64,000 nt of DNA from Cyclobacteriaceae bacterium (lineage in GTDB: Bacteria > Bacteroidota > Bacteroidia > Cytophagales > Cyclobacteriaceae). Both the position numbers and the translations under genes were made by a program. Positions 30,134 through 39,994 of this stretch are shown piece after piece (within the stretch, counting starts at the first letter, position 1; each line of letters begins with the position of its first letter). The notes below the pieces were generated by a model. It ran no database searches and was not told the origin of the DNA. It saw nothing but the letters and a program-made list of their open reading frames with translations. The stretch spans positions 30,195 to 94,194 of the forward strand of contig JAOUDZ010000011.1 of NCBI GenBank assembly GCA_029858965.1, written 5' to 3'.

Positions 30134-31150
30134 TTACCTAAACCAATCCTGCCGCTTAATCATTTCTTGCTGCTCTTGCGGTAAGTTCTTCATGTGTGCA
30201 CGCAACCAGGTACGAAAATCCTGGGTAATAGCCTCTGTCCAGGCCGCATCGATCTGTCCTGCGGTATAGATCCCGGCTTGCAGCCTTGAATGACCAAATT
30301 CATCTTTGAGGCGCGTCCATTCGGATGTTTCCACTACCTCGAGCGCAAGATGCGCCGGAATAAAAACAATGCCTTCGCGCAACCCCAGAACGACATCTCC
30401 CGGCATCACTGCGGCACGGCCGATCGAAATAGGTGTATTGTAACCAATGATCATGGTCTTATCATATGTGTTCGAAGTTGATGGATCCCAATTTCGATTA
30501 AAGACCACGAAATCCTTCAGTTCCAGGATACCTGCCAGATCGCGGGCGCCCCCCCAAATAACCAATCCCGTACCTGTCTTTTTATAAATCATATTGGCGA
30601 GATTATCCCCAATGAAAGCCCCGCCAATTTGCCTGTCCATCAGGTCGGCTACCAGTACATCACCCGTTGTGAGCTGATCCATAATCCAGTGTTTGTCTCG
30701 CCCTTCTAATCCCCGTGCTTTTCCTTGTTCCGTCACGACATCGGCAACGTCTGCGCGATAGGGAATAAAATCACAAGTCACCGCTCTGCCCACCAACACA
30801 GGATTCTCATGTGTCATCACCCACTTCCCCTGATACTGATTGGGATACCCCTGTTCCTGCAACACTCCCCATGCCTCCTCGCAGGTAACCAATTTCATGC
30901 GCTCCAGAATTCGATCGGACACCTTAGGACGGTTGTCGGGGAAACGTTCTGCCTTGTATTGCCTGGTATACAGCATCATTTGTTCGGGCGTCAATGTGTA
31001 AGGCAATGGTAAGTCGGCTTGTGCACAGGATTGATGGAAAGAACACAACACTAAAAAGAGAAAGATGCATAGTCCGTACATCAACTCCCTTACTTCCATA
31101 TTGTTCATAAGCCGTCCGTTTGTTTTTCTCCTTATCATGACGTAAACCAA
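30134..31150 (-). CDS. RraA family protein (regulator-of-RNase-E-like / 4-hydroxy-4-methyl-2-oxoglutarate aldolase fold), exported
   Basis: GDVLVADLMDRQIGGAFIGDNLANMIYKKTGTGLVIWGGARDLAGI; hydrophobic N-terminal signal. Confidence 0.85.
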   Translation of the reverse strand: MVYVMIRRKTNGRLMNNMEVRELMYGLCIFLFLVLCSFHQSCAQADLPLPYTLTPEQMMLYTRQYKAERFPDNRPKVSDRILERMKLVTCEEAWGVLQEQGYPNQYQGKWVMTHENPVLVGRAVTCDFIPYRADVADVVTEQGKARGLEGRDKHWIMDQLTTGDVLVADLMDRQIGGAFIGDNLANMIYKKTGTGLVIWGGARDLAGILELKDFVVFNRNWDPSTSNTYDKTMIIGYNTPISIGRAAVMPGDVVLGLREGIVFIPAHLALEVVETSEWTRLKDEFGHSRLQAGIYTAGQIDAAWTEAITQDFRTWLRAHMKNLPQEQQEMIKRQDWFR

Positions 31151-31249
31151 TCTATGCTGCCCCTATTCCTGCATTTGGAGTACAATAATGTCGTACATAA
31201 TAACTAAACATTCATTTTCGGCCGCCAGTCCGCCACTATTCCTACTGCG

Positions 31250-32587
31250 CTACCCTTCAGCCAACAACTTCGTCAGTGCAATATCCACTTTTTCAAAATC
31301 AAAACCGGCTATAATCTCACGCATATTGCGGGCAATATCTTCCAGGCATAAATTACCGATACTCCCTTCGTGGGTGTGTTGCACCGTAGTGGCAGGATGA
31401 AAGCTTCCCTGCTCAATGTCGAGCCCCACTTTTTTGTAGGCATCCCGAAAGGGAATGCCGGTTAATACGAGCTTGTTCACTTCCTCTACGCTGAACAGAA
31501 ATGCGTACTTTTTATCGGCCAGAATATTCTCCTTTACCTTAATGTTAGACAGCATGAGGTGTGTCATGTGCAGGCAATCTTGTATGTGTTGAACGGCCGG
31601 AAAAAGTTTCTCTTTTAGCAACTGCATATCGCGATGATATCCGGATGGCAGATTGGTGGAAGCCAAAGCAATGTCATTCGGTAATGCCTGCAATTGATTG
31701 CATCTTCCCCTGATTATTTCAAACACGTCGGGATTTTTTTTATGCGGCATTATGCTGGATCCGGTTGTCAATTCGTCAGGGAAACTGACGAATCCAAAAT
31801 TCTGATTCAGGAAAAGACAAGCATCCATGGAGAGCTTTGCCAGGGTTGCCGCAATGTTGGCGAGGGCACTGGCGACGATACGTTCTGTTTTTCCACGCCC
31901 CATCTGAGCATACACTACGTTGTAATTAAGGTCTTCAAAACCCAGCAATGCCGTGGTCATTTTCCGATTTAATGGAAATGATGATCCGTATCCTGCGGCA
32001 GATCCCAATGGATTTTTGTTAACGACACGATACGCTGCCTGAAGGCAAATCAAGTCATCCACTAAACTTTCTGCATAGGCTCCAAACCACAAACCAAATG
32101 ACGAGGGCATCGCCAGTTGAAGATGTGTATAGCCTGGAAGTAGGTGATCCTTAAAATTCTCACTTTGTTGCTGGAGCAAATTGAACAGTGATTCTACTGC
32201 TGCCACAATGTTCCTTATTTCCGCGCGAAGGAATAGTTTGATATCCACCAATACCTGATCATTCCTGGATCGGCCGCTGTGTATTTTCTTACCAACATCA
32301 CCACGCTTCCTTGTTAACTCCAGTTCAACCTGCGAATGAATATCCTCAACACCCTCATCAACCTTAAATTCACCGGCGGCAATTCTGGCATATATATTTT
32401 TTAGTTCTGCAGCGAGTACTTTGCGCTCCTGAGGCTTTAACAATCCAATGGACTCGAGCATTGCGATGTGCGCTAGAGATCCCAGGACATCATACTTTGC
32501 CAGATACATATCCATTTCCTGATCTTTCCCCACAGTGAATTTTTCTACTTCCTTGCTTGATGTTTTATCCTTTTGCCAGAGTTTCAT
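31250..32587 (-). CDS. argH: Argininosuccinate lyase
   Basis: HSGRSRNDQVLVDIKLFLR, GYTHLQLAMPSSFGLWF, TGSSIMPHKKNPDVFEIIRG. Confidence 0.96.
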   Translation of the reverse strand: MKLWQKDKTSSKEVEKFTVGKDQEMDMYLAKYDVLGSLAHIAMLESIGLLKPQERKVLAAELKNIYARIAAGEFKVDEGVEDIHSQVELELTRKRGDVGKKIHSGRSRNDQVLVDIKLFLRAEIRNIVAAVESLFNLLQQQSENFKDHLLPGYTHLQLAMPSSFGLWFGAYAESLVDDLICLQAAYRVVNKNPLGSAAGYGSSFPLNRKMTTALLGFEDLNYNVVYAQMGRGKTERIVASALANIAATLAKLSMDACLFLNQNFGFVSFPDELTTGSSIMPHKKNPDVFEIIRGRCNQLQALPNDIALASTNLPSGYHRDMQLLKEKLFPAVQHIQDCLHMTHLMLSNIKVKENILADKKYAFLFSVEEVNKLVLTGIPFRDAYKKVGLDIEQGSFHPATTVQHTHEGSIGNLCLEDIARNMREIIAGFDFEKVDIALTKLLAEG

Positions 32588-32614
32588 GTATGGGTAATAT
32601 TAAATTCAGTTTTG

Positions 32615-32626
32615 AGAAACGTTTCT
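32615..32626. promoter_or_regulatory. 12-bp perfect palindrome upstream of argH
   Basis: AGAAACGTTTCT, 28 nt upstream of argH start. Confidence 0.4.
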
Positions 32627-32741
32627 GCAATTAAAAATCTTAAGGTCAAACCAGCAGCTACCTGCATCCAAATTAGAAAATGAAAGCTGATGGATCAAAC
32701 TGACAACGCATTAACTTTCATTCATTCCGCTCCGCGTGAAA

Positions 32742-33806
32742 CTAAGGCAGGATTATGTTGTCTAATAATCTTATGTACGTCTGAATGCCCGTTTCAATTT
32801 CATCTAAATAGATGAACTCATCGGCAGAATGTGATCGGGCGGAATCCCCGGGACCAATTTTGACAGAGGGAACGCTGATAAGAGCCTGATCGGATGTTGT
32901 TGGGGAACCATACAATCGGATACCCAATTTCTTAGCCGACAGCACCAAAGGGTGATCCTGCGCGATACCTGAAGACCGCATCCTCAAAGAACGCGGCGTG
33001 ACGCTGCATTTCACATGTTCTTTTATAATAGATAACGCATCCTCCAGTGTGTAGGCATCCGTAACCCGCACATCAATCGTAAACTGACAATCGGCAGGCA
33101 CGACATTATGCTGACTTCCGGAATGTATTATTGTCACAGACATTTTCATTTCTCCAAGGGTATCGGAAACCTTTGGAAACCGGTATGAACTAAACCACTC
33201 GAGGTCAGGTAACGCTTCATGTATAGCATTGATGCCTTCTTCGCGTGCCGCGTGTCCGGGTTTGCCTGTCGCAATACAATCAAGGACCATCAACCCCTTT
33301 TCCGCGATAGCCATTTCACAAAGCGTGGGTTCTCCGACGATAGCAAAATCTACAGCGGGCAGTGATGACCAGACACTTTCAATTCCTCCTGTTCCTGAAA
33401 TCTCTTCTTCCGCGGTAGCCGCCATCACCAGATTGTATTTCGGCAGTTCAATTTGATCATAATGCAAGAAGGTGGCAATGAGTGAAACAAGCGGTCCGCC
33501 AGCGTCATTGCTGCCCAGCCCAAACAGTTTGTTATCGATCATTTCCGGTTTGAACGGATCGCGCGTATATCCTGAGTTCGGACGAACCGTGTCGTGATGT
33601 GAGTTTAACAACATAGTTGGCTTCGAAGGATCGAAACGCCGATTCTTTACCCACACATTATTACCCTCTCGGTTTGTAGCAATACCGTGTTTCTTAAAAA
33701 ATGCTTCGATAGCAGACGCTGACACTGCTTCCTCCCTGCTGTAGGAAGGTATTGCAATGAGTTCTTGAAGGAGAACCAGCGCATCTTGATAAAGTTTCTT
33801 ATGCAT
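32742..33806 (-). CDS. argE: M20 metallohydrolase, N-acyl-ornithine/citrulline deacylase (ArgE-like)
   Basis: LLNSHHDTVRP, GSNDAGGPLVSLIA, AATAEEEISGTGGIE, inside arg operon; likely start MHKKLYQD at 33806. Confidence 0.88.
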   Translation of the reverse strand: MHKKLYQDALVLLQELIAIPSYSREEAVSASAIEAFFKKHGIATNREGNNVWVKNRRFDPSKPTMLLNSHHDTVRPNSGYTRDPFKPEMIDNKLFGLGSNDAGGPLVSLIATFLHYDQIELPKYNLVMAATAEEEISGTGGIESVWSSLPAVDFAIVGEPTLCEMAIAEKGLMVLDCIATGKPGHAAREEGINAIHEALPDLEWFSSYRFPKVSDTLGEMKMSVTIIHSGSQHNVVPADCQFTIDVRVTDAYTLEDALSIIKEHVKCSVTPRSLRMRSSGIAQDHPLVLSAKKLGIRLYGSPTTSDQALISVPSVKIGPGDSARSHSADEFIYLDEIETGIQTYIRLLDNIILP

Positions 33807-33848
33807 GCCGCATATCAACGTTGTGGCAACGCAGGGGTTGCTTGTCGA

Positions 33849-34637
33849 TTATAAAGTTATTAGTGTTCCTGCTGTCTTTTGACCTGTATTTTCAAGCAGG
33901 TCTCCTGCCTCCCCGATGAGCACTTCTTTTACGCCCGCGCTAATTGCTGCGTAAGCATTTTCAAGTTTAGGTAAAATTCCGTCCGCAAAAACCTTTTTCG
34001 GCAAAAGCTCATCATACAATTTCCTGGGAAGGTGGTGAATAACGGAGTCCATGTTATGTATATCCCGCAGCACACCCTTCTTGTCGAAACAGAAAATCAA
34101 CCGTACGTCAAAGTGCTTACTCATGGCCACCGCCAAAACAGATGCTATAGTATCCGCATTTGTATTCAGCATTTTTCCTTCCGCATGGGTTAAAGGTGCA
34201 AAAACCGGAATGGTGTTTTGTTTCAATAAAAAATGAAGCAATGCCTTGTTCACACCGTCAGCTTCAATATCCCCTACAAAACCATAATCAATATCTTTCA
34301 CCGGGCGTTTCGTAGCTTTAATCAAATTTCCGTCAGCGCCGGTGATGCCTAGCGCATTACAACCCAGGTGTTGAAGCTTGGCCACGATCTGCTTATTCAC
34401 CAACCCGCCATATACCATAGTAACAAGATCTAGTGTGGCACCATCTGTTATCCTGCGCCCGGCAATGTAGTTCGATTCGATTCCCATCTGATTTCCGAGA
34501 TTCGTGGCTATTTTTCCGCCTCCGTGAATCAGGATTTTTGGCTCTTTGATGGCCGCGAAATCTCTCAAAAAGGAATCCAGCGCCGTCGGGTTATCCAGCA
34601 CATTTCCACCGATCTTAATGATGAACAGTTTATTCAT
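33849..34637 (-). CDS. argB: Acetylglutamate (or succinylglutamate) kinase
   Basis: IIKIGGNVLDN, ILIHGGGKIATNLGNQMGI, GITGADGNLIKATKR. Confidence 0.95.
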   Translation of the reverse strand: MNKLFIIKIGGNVLDNPTALDSFLRDFAAIKEPKILIHGGGKIATNLGNQMGIESNYIAGRRITDGATLDLVTMVYGGLVNKQIVAKLQHLGCNALGITGADGNLIKATKRPVKDIDYGFVGDIEADGVNKALLHFLLKQNTIPVFAPLTHAEGKMLNTNADTIASVLAVAMSKHFDVRLIFCFDKKGVLRDIHNMDSVIHHLPRKLYDELLPKKVFADGILPKLENAYAAISAGVKEVLIGEAGDLLENTGQKTAGTLITL

Positions 34638-34657
34638 ATGACGATAAGGACCTTTTC

Positions 34658-35608
34658 CTAATTTTTCAGTATCTCACTAAGTACTGCCTGCGCCGCCCAT
34701 ACACGGTTCGAAGCTTGCGCTGTCACGATGCTGTTAGGACCATCCAAAATTTCATCACTTACCTCGACATTTCTTCTAACAGGCAGGCAATGCATTACTT
34801 TGGCATTTTGGGTAAGGTCAAGCTTTTCATTCGTCATCATCCAGGCGGGATCGTTGCAATAAATCCGTCCATAGTCTGTATATGTGCTCCAGTTCTTTAT
34901 GTATACAAAATCCGCATTGTGTAATGCCTCCGACTGGTTGTGCGTAATCGTCGCCCCGGCTGTAAACTTCACATCCAATTCATAATCTTCCGGATGAGAA
35001 ATGACAAAGTCAGCTTCACCCCATTTGTTGATCCATTGGGAGAAACTATTGGCGACACACTGTGGAAGGGCTTTTACATGCGGTGCCCAGGTCAAAACTA
35101 CCTTGGGCTTCCTGTTTTCTGTAAAAGATTCGCGTATTGTAATTACATCAGTAAGACTTTGCAGCGGGTGCAGTGTAGCACTTTCGAGGCTAATAACCGG
35201 TATGCCGGCATACTTGATGAATTGTTGAATGTAAAGCTCGCTATAGTCCTCTGTTTTGTTCTGCAGCAATGGAAATGTGCGTATCCCCAGGACATCAAAA
35301 TAATTCCCTAAGATTGGTGCTGCATCCCTGACGTGTTCTGCCGTACTGCCACTCATGATTGCTTCATCTTCAAATTCGATTGCCCAACCATCCTGACCAA
35401 CGTTAAAGACGATAGCCTCCATCCCCAAATTCTGGGCAGCTATCTGCGTGCTCAGCCGGGTTCGCATACTTGGATTTAAGAAAAGCAGCCCGATCCGCTT
35501 TCCGGAACCCAGGCTTTTATCCTTCAAGGGATTGGACTTGTACTCCAGCGCTCGTTTTACCAGTGCATTGATATCACTGATATCTCCGGAAGAAATAAAA
35601 TTTTTCAT
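34658..35608 (-). CDS. argF': N-acetyl/N-succinyl-L-ornithine carbamoyltransferase
   Basis: FLNPSMRTRLSTQIAAQNLGM, LESATLHPLQSLTDVITI, WAPHVKALPQCVANSF, MHCLPVRRNVEVSDEI; Bacteroidota SOTCase-type rather than OTC. Confidence 0.93.
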   Translation of the reverse strand: MKNFISSGDISDINALVKRALEYKSNPLKDKSLGSGKRIGLLFLNPSMRTRLSTQIAAQNLGMEAIVFNVGQDGWAIEFEDEAIMSGSTAEHVRDAAPILGNYFDVLGIRTFPLLQNKTEDYSELYIQQFIKYAGIPVISLESATLHPLQSLTDVITIRESFTENRKPKVVLTWAPHVKALPQCVANSFSQWINKWGEADFVISHPEDYELDVKFTAGATITHNQSEALHNADFVYIKNWSTYTDYGRIYCNDPAWMMTNEKLDLTQNAKVMHCLPVRRNVEVSDEILDGPNSIVTAQASNRVWAAQAVLSEILKN

Positions 35609-36726
35609 AGCAAAGCTTCTTTCAGTGCGGCAAGGAAAATTTCAATTTCACTTTTATTCAAGGTCAGTGGCGGCAGCAACCTGATCGTATTGGGTTTAGC
35701 CTCTCCTGTAAAAATATGATGATTGAATAATAAATCACTTCTTACTTTCAATTTATCGTCCGGAAGATCAAAACCGATCATCAAGCCCCTTCCTCTTACA
35801 TTTTCCGTTTTCGGTATATTGCTCAGCGCTTCCAGCAGATAGGAACCCATAGCTGCCGCATTGTCCAGCAAACCCTCATTTTCTATCACTTCCAATACCG
35901 CCAGCGATGCTGCGCTGGCAAGGTAATTCCCACCAAATGTGGTGCCCAGCATCCCACTCCAAGGTTTGATATCACCTTGGATCAAAACGCCCCCCACCGG
36001 AAAACCATTGCCCATCCCTTTGGCTATGGTGATGAGGCCTGGCTTGATACCCGCATATTGATGCGCAAAGAATTTTCCAGTACGCCCGTAGCCGGATTGA
36101 ATTTCGTCCAGAATCAGAAGGGTATTGTTGGCCCGGCACTTTTTGTCCAGAAATTGGAGAAAAGAATCATCGGGTAGCTGAATTCCACCAACGCCCTGGA
36201 TACCCTCAATAATCACTGCGGCTACATCGTTGGTTAAAGCCTGTGAAAAGGATCTTTCGTCATTGAGGGGAACAAACTCGATAGCATGCCCTGCGTTAAA
36301 AGGTGCAACTATCCTGGGGTTATCGGTTGCTGCAACTGCACCGGATGTACGCCCGTGAAATGCTCTTTTAAATGCAATTACTTTTTTTCTTCCCGTAACG
36401 AAAGAAGCAAGTTTTAGCGCATTCTCATTCGCCTCTGCTCCGGAATTGCACAAGAAAAGCTGGTATTCAGCATATCCGGAAAGTTGCCCCAGTTTCTCAG
36501 CAAGTTTTCCCTGCAATGGGTTTTGAATACTGTTTGAATAAAAAGCAATTTTATGCAGCTGATCTGAAAGGGCCTGGACATAATGCGGGTGCGAATGCCC
36601 GATAGAGATCACGGCATGCCCTCCATACAGATCCAGATATTTTTCTCCTTTGTCATCCCATAGCCAGGAACCCTGGGCCTTTGCAGGTGCTATATTGAAC
36701 AAAGGATATACGTCAAATAATTTCAT
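35605..36726 (-). CDS. argD: Acyl-ornithine aminotransferase
   Basis: LWDDKGEKYLDLYGGHAVISIGHSHP, NSGAEANENALKLA, LLILDEIQSGYGRTGKFFA, TFGGNYLASAA. Confidence 0.96.
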   Translation of the reverse strand: MKLFDVYPLFNIAPAKAQGSWLWDDKGEKYLDLYGGHAVISIGHSHPHYVQALSDQLHKIAFYSNSIQNPLQGKLAEKLGQLSGYAEYQLFLCNSGAEANENALKLASFVTGRKKVIAFKRAFHGRTSGAVAATDNPRIVAPFNAGHAIEFVPLNDERSFSQALTNDVAAVIIEGIQGVGGIQLPDDSFLQFLDKKCRANNTLLILDEIQSGYGRTGKFFAHQYAGIKPGLITIAKGMGNGFPVGGVLIQGDIKPWSGMLGTTFGGNYLASAASLAVLEVIENEGLLDNAAAMGSYLLEALSNIPKTENVRGRGLMIGFDLPDDKLKVRSDLLFNHHIFTGEAKPNTIRLLPPLTLNKSEIEIFLAALKEALL

Positions 36727-36812
36727 CGGGTTTAAATTTTAGCTTGGTTAATCCGCAATATGCGGAAGCGTCTCAGCCATACGCACCATTGACTAGGAGC
36801 GCTGGCGTGATG

Positions 36813-37787
36813 TCAAAAAACAATCGACTTGAGTTTCAGCCCCGCAGTTTCCACCAGGCCAAACATCAGGTTCATATTTTGCACAGCCTGACCGGAAGCA
36901 CCTTTTAACAGATTATCAACCGCCGAATGAACGACCAACTTGTCGCCTTCCTTCTCCAGTCCTATCAAGCACTTATTGGTATTAATGACCTGCTTGAGAT
37001 CAATGGTATCGGCGGATACTATTGTGAAAGGATGATCCGCATAGAAGTCTGAATAAAGCATCAGCAATTGATCGATCGACTTTTGACAGGTGATGCAGGA
37101 ACTGACAAATATCCCGCGCGTAAAGTCAGCGCGCCAGGGAACGAAGTTGACGCGCCCTGAGAAATCAGGTTGCACCTGTTGTATTGAGCGATTGATTTCC
37201 CGAAGATGCTGATGGGTGAGTGTCTTGTAGGCCGACACATTGTTAGCCCTCCAGCTAAAGTGCGTGGTACCCTGAAGTCTTTGCCCAGCCCCCGTTGAGC
37301 CCGTTATTCCCGTGGTAAATACTTCTCCCAAAACACCGGCATTAGCTAACGGCAAAAGACCAAGTTGGATTGCTGTCGCAAAACATCCGGGGTTGGCAAT
37401 GTTGTCGGCCTGCTGAATGCCAACCTTGTTCAGCTCTGGCAGACCATAGACAAAGGACCTTCCGGCAACAGATTCACCCAACCTGAAATCCTGACTCAGG
37501 TCGATCACTTTAATTGCACTGTTAACCTGATTTTCCTGAAGAAACTTCTGGCTCTCACCATGCCCGAGGCAAAGAAACAACACATCGATATCCTGATGAA
37601 TAGCATCGGTAAAGACAAGTTCAGTTTCACCCAATAAATCGGGATGTGCAGAATACAATGGCTTACCAGCATTGCTCCGGCTGTGAATAAAGGAAAGTTG
37701 AGCATCGGGATGGTTTAGCAATAAGCGAATCGTTTCACCGCCCGTATAGCCAGCTCCACCTATGATACCTGCCTTAATCTTAACCAT
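36813..37787 (-). CDS. argC: N-acyl-gamma-glutamyl-phosphate reductase
   Basis: GIIGGAGYTGGETIRLLLNHP, IANPGCFATAIQLGLLPLA, GITGSTGAGQ. Confidence 0.96.
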   Translation of the reverse strand: MVKIKAGIIGGAGYTGGETIRLLLNHPDAQLSFIHSRSNAGKPLYSAHPDLLGETELVFTDAIHQDIDVLFLCLGHGESQKFLQENQVNSAIKVIDLSQDFRLGESVAGRSFVYGLPELNKVGIQQADNIANPGCFATAIQLGLLPLANAGVLGEVFTTGITGSTGAGQRLQGTTHFSWRANNVSAYKTLTHQHLREINRSIQQVQPDFSGRVNFVPWRADFTRGIFVSSCITCQKSIDQLLMLYSDFYADHPFTIVSADTIDLKQVINTNKCLIGLEKEGDKLVVHSAVDNLLKGASGQAVQNMNLMFGLVETAGLKLKSIVF

Positions 37788-38979
37788 CGATTTCGTCTTT
37801 TACCTGTTGATAAATTGCCGTTTGGTTGCCAAATATCCTGGTAAATCCTTTCACGTCTTCACCTGTCCAGCCAAGGTTCATTTCTCCATACTTTCCAAAT
37901 TTGGAAGACATCAGATCATATGGTGATTCGATGCCCAGTACCTGAAAGCGATAAGGATAAAGCTGTATATGAACCTTACCGGTAACATGTTGCTGTGTGG
38001 TTGTTAGAAAAGCTTCAATATCACGCATCACCGGATCAAGGTATTGCCCTTCGTGCAACCAGTTACCATAAAACTGGGCAAGTTGCTCTTTCCAGGTTAA
38101 CTGCCACTTGGTAAGAACATGCTTCTCTATGGCATGGTGTCCCTTAATGATCAGCATCGGTGCCGCAGCTTCAAAACCCACACGACCTTTAATGCCGATG
38201 ATCGTATCCCCCACGTGCACTTCCCTTCCTATGCCATACGGACCAGCAAGTGTTTGAAGGTACTGAATGGCTTCTGTCGGGTGAGCAAATGGTTTGTCGT
38301 TAACGTTGGTGAGCTCTCCTTTTTCGAATGTAAGTGTTACCGTTTCCGTTCCTGACTTTGTAACCTGTGTCGGCCATGCTTCCTCAGGTAAAATTCCAAG
38401 TGATTTTAGTGTCTCTTTTCCGCCAACGGAAGTGCCCCACAATCCCTTATTAACAGAGTACATCGCTTTGCTGAAGTTCAGCTTTACTCCTTTTTCCTTC
38501 AGGAAACTGATCTCTTCTTCCCGGGATAATTGCAATTCACGGATGGGTGTAATGATTTCGATGCCAGGTACGAGAATGTTCAGGATCATATCGAACCGCA
38601 CCTGATCATTTCCGGCGCCGGTGCTGCCGTGGGCCACGGCCTCTGCTTTCAATGCTTTGGCATAGTTCGCCACAGCCAGCGCTTGCGACATGCGCTCTGC
38701 GCTTACGCTCAAAGGATAGGTATTGTTTTTCAGTACATTTCCATAGATTAGAAAGCGAATTACTGAGTTGTAATAGTTTCTGGTTTCATCTACGGTTTTA
38801 TGAGAAGTGACCCCGAGGTCCCTTGCGCGCTTCTCGATTTCCCGGATTTCTGTTTCATCAAAACCACCGGTATTTACTGTAATGGTATGAACTTCCAATC
38901 CTTTTTCTTCTCCTAAATATTTCACACAGTAGGAAGTATCCAATCCACCGCTAAATGCTAATACTACTTTCTTCTTCAT
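37780..38979 (-). CDS. argG: Argininosuccinate synthase
   Basis: KKVVLAFSGGLDTSYCVKYL, VAHGSTGAGNDQVRFD; likely start MKKKVVLAF at 38979; overlaps argC start. Confidence 0.96.
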   Translation of the reverse strand: MKKKVVLAFSGGLDTSYCVKYLGEEKGLEVHTITVNTGGFDETEIREIEKRARDLGVTSHKTVDETRNYYNSVIRFLIYGNVLKNNTYPLSVSAERMSQALAVANYAKALKAEAVAHGSTGAGNDQVRFDMILNILVPGIEIITPIRELQLSREEEISFLKEKGVKLNFSKAMYSVNKGLWGTSVGGKETLKSLGILPEEAWPTQVTKSGTETVTLTFEKGELTNVNDKPFAHPTEAIQYLQTLAGPYGIGREVHVGDTIIGIKGRVGFEAAAPMLIIKGHHAIEKHVLTKWQLTWKEQLAQFYGNWLHEGQYLDPVMRDIEAFLTTTQQHVTGKVHIQLYPYRFQVLGIESPYDLMSSKFGKYGEMNLGWTGEDVKGFTRIFGNQTAIYQQVKDEIDG

Positions 38980-39078
38980 GATCGATTTTTCGTGCCCACC
39001 AAGCTCCACCATTGCGTAGCGGAGAAAAGGTTGAGCCGCTGGTTTATTGCATTATTGACTTTGGCAATGAGATCGTCT

Positions 39079-39888
39079 TTACCAAAAGAAAAAGATTATA
39101 CTGAGCAATGACCTCTTCTTGCCCGAGGTATCGCCTTTGCCATCATCTTTCTTCCGATAGGATTTCAGCAAGACAAATTGCTTAAACCGAACCCATCGTT
39201 CAAACAGCTTAAAGTTGCCTTTGAATTTCCGGTGACGGTGATGCACTAATTCGCCATCGGGTGTAACCAATGTCTTGGTTCTCTCCATTTCCAGTGCCAA
39301 AGCCTGCGCTGCTTTGGTCTCTGCCGAAGCCTTGATTTTTGCCTCCGCTTCTGCCGGATCGAAGAGCATGGCGGTACACATACAGTTGTTCCTTTCCTTG
39401 CTCACCAGAATATCGTAGTTGACGCAACTGCGGCATCCCTTCCAAAATTCTTCATCGCGTGTCAATTCAGAATAGGTAACAGGTTCATAACCCAGATCAG
39501 AGTTAATCTTCATCACCGCCAATCCAGTTGTTAACCCAAAAATTTTAGAGGTAGGATATTTTTCCCTGGACAGATCAAATACTTCGCGCTTGATCTGCGT
39601 TGCTACACCGGTTTTTCTGTAGGCTGGCGCCACGATTAACCCGGAATTCGCCACGTACTTTCCGTGTTCCCATGCCTCGATATAACAAAAGCCTACCCAA
39701 GTACCTTCCGCTGTCAGCGCAATGACAGCTTTTCCTTCCTCCATCTTCTTTGTGATGTATTCGATTGAGCGTTTGGCTATTCCGGTGCCTCGTGCTTTCG
39801 CCGATTCCTCCATCTCCATGATGATGGTTTCAGCGTATTGAATATCGCCAGGCGTGGCAAGCCTGACAATTAGTTTTTGATTCTCCAA
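39079..39888 (-). CDS. GNAT-family N-acetyltransferase, first structural gene of the arg operon (candidate N-acylglutamate synthase)
   Basis: LIVAPAYRKTGVATQIKREVFDLSREKYP acetyl-CoA-binding motif; Cys-rich FWKGCRSCVNYDILVSKERNNCMCTAML; 100 nt upstream of argG. Confidence 0.85.
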   Translation of the reverse strand: MENQKLIVRLATPGDIQYAETIIMEMEESAKARGTGIAKRSIEYITKKMEEGKAVIALTAEGTWVGFCYIEAWEHGKYVANSGLIVAPAYRKTGVATQIKREVFDLSREKYPTSKIFGLTTGLAVMKINSDLGYEPVTYSELTRDEEFWKGCRSCVNYDILVSKERNNCMCTAMLFDPAEAEAKIKASAETKAAQALALEMERTKTLVTPDGELVHHRHRKFKGNFKLFERWVRFKQFVLLKSYRKKDDGKGDTSGKKRSLLSIIFFFW

Positions 39889-39937
39889 TGTATTAAATGA
39901 TTAATGATAATGAAATAAGAAACCGATGCTAATGCAC

Positions 39938-39970
39938 AAAAAGCGGAATGTCCTGGACACCACCTCTTTT
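39938..39970 (-). terminator. Terminator-like hairpin in the arg operon leader
   Basis: AAAAGaGGuGGUGU-ccagg-ACAUUCCgCUUUU(U): 5 bp, 1x1 mismatch, 2 bp, 1-nt bulge, 5 bp (two G-U), then U-run; lies between leader ORF and first gene. Confidence 0.6.
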
Positions 39971-39994
39971 CACAAACAAGTTGATATGAAGGTA

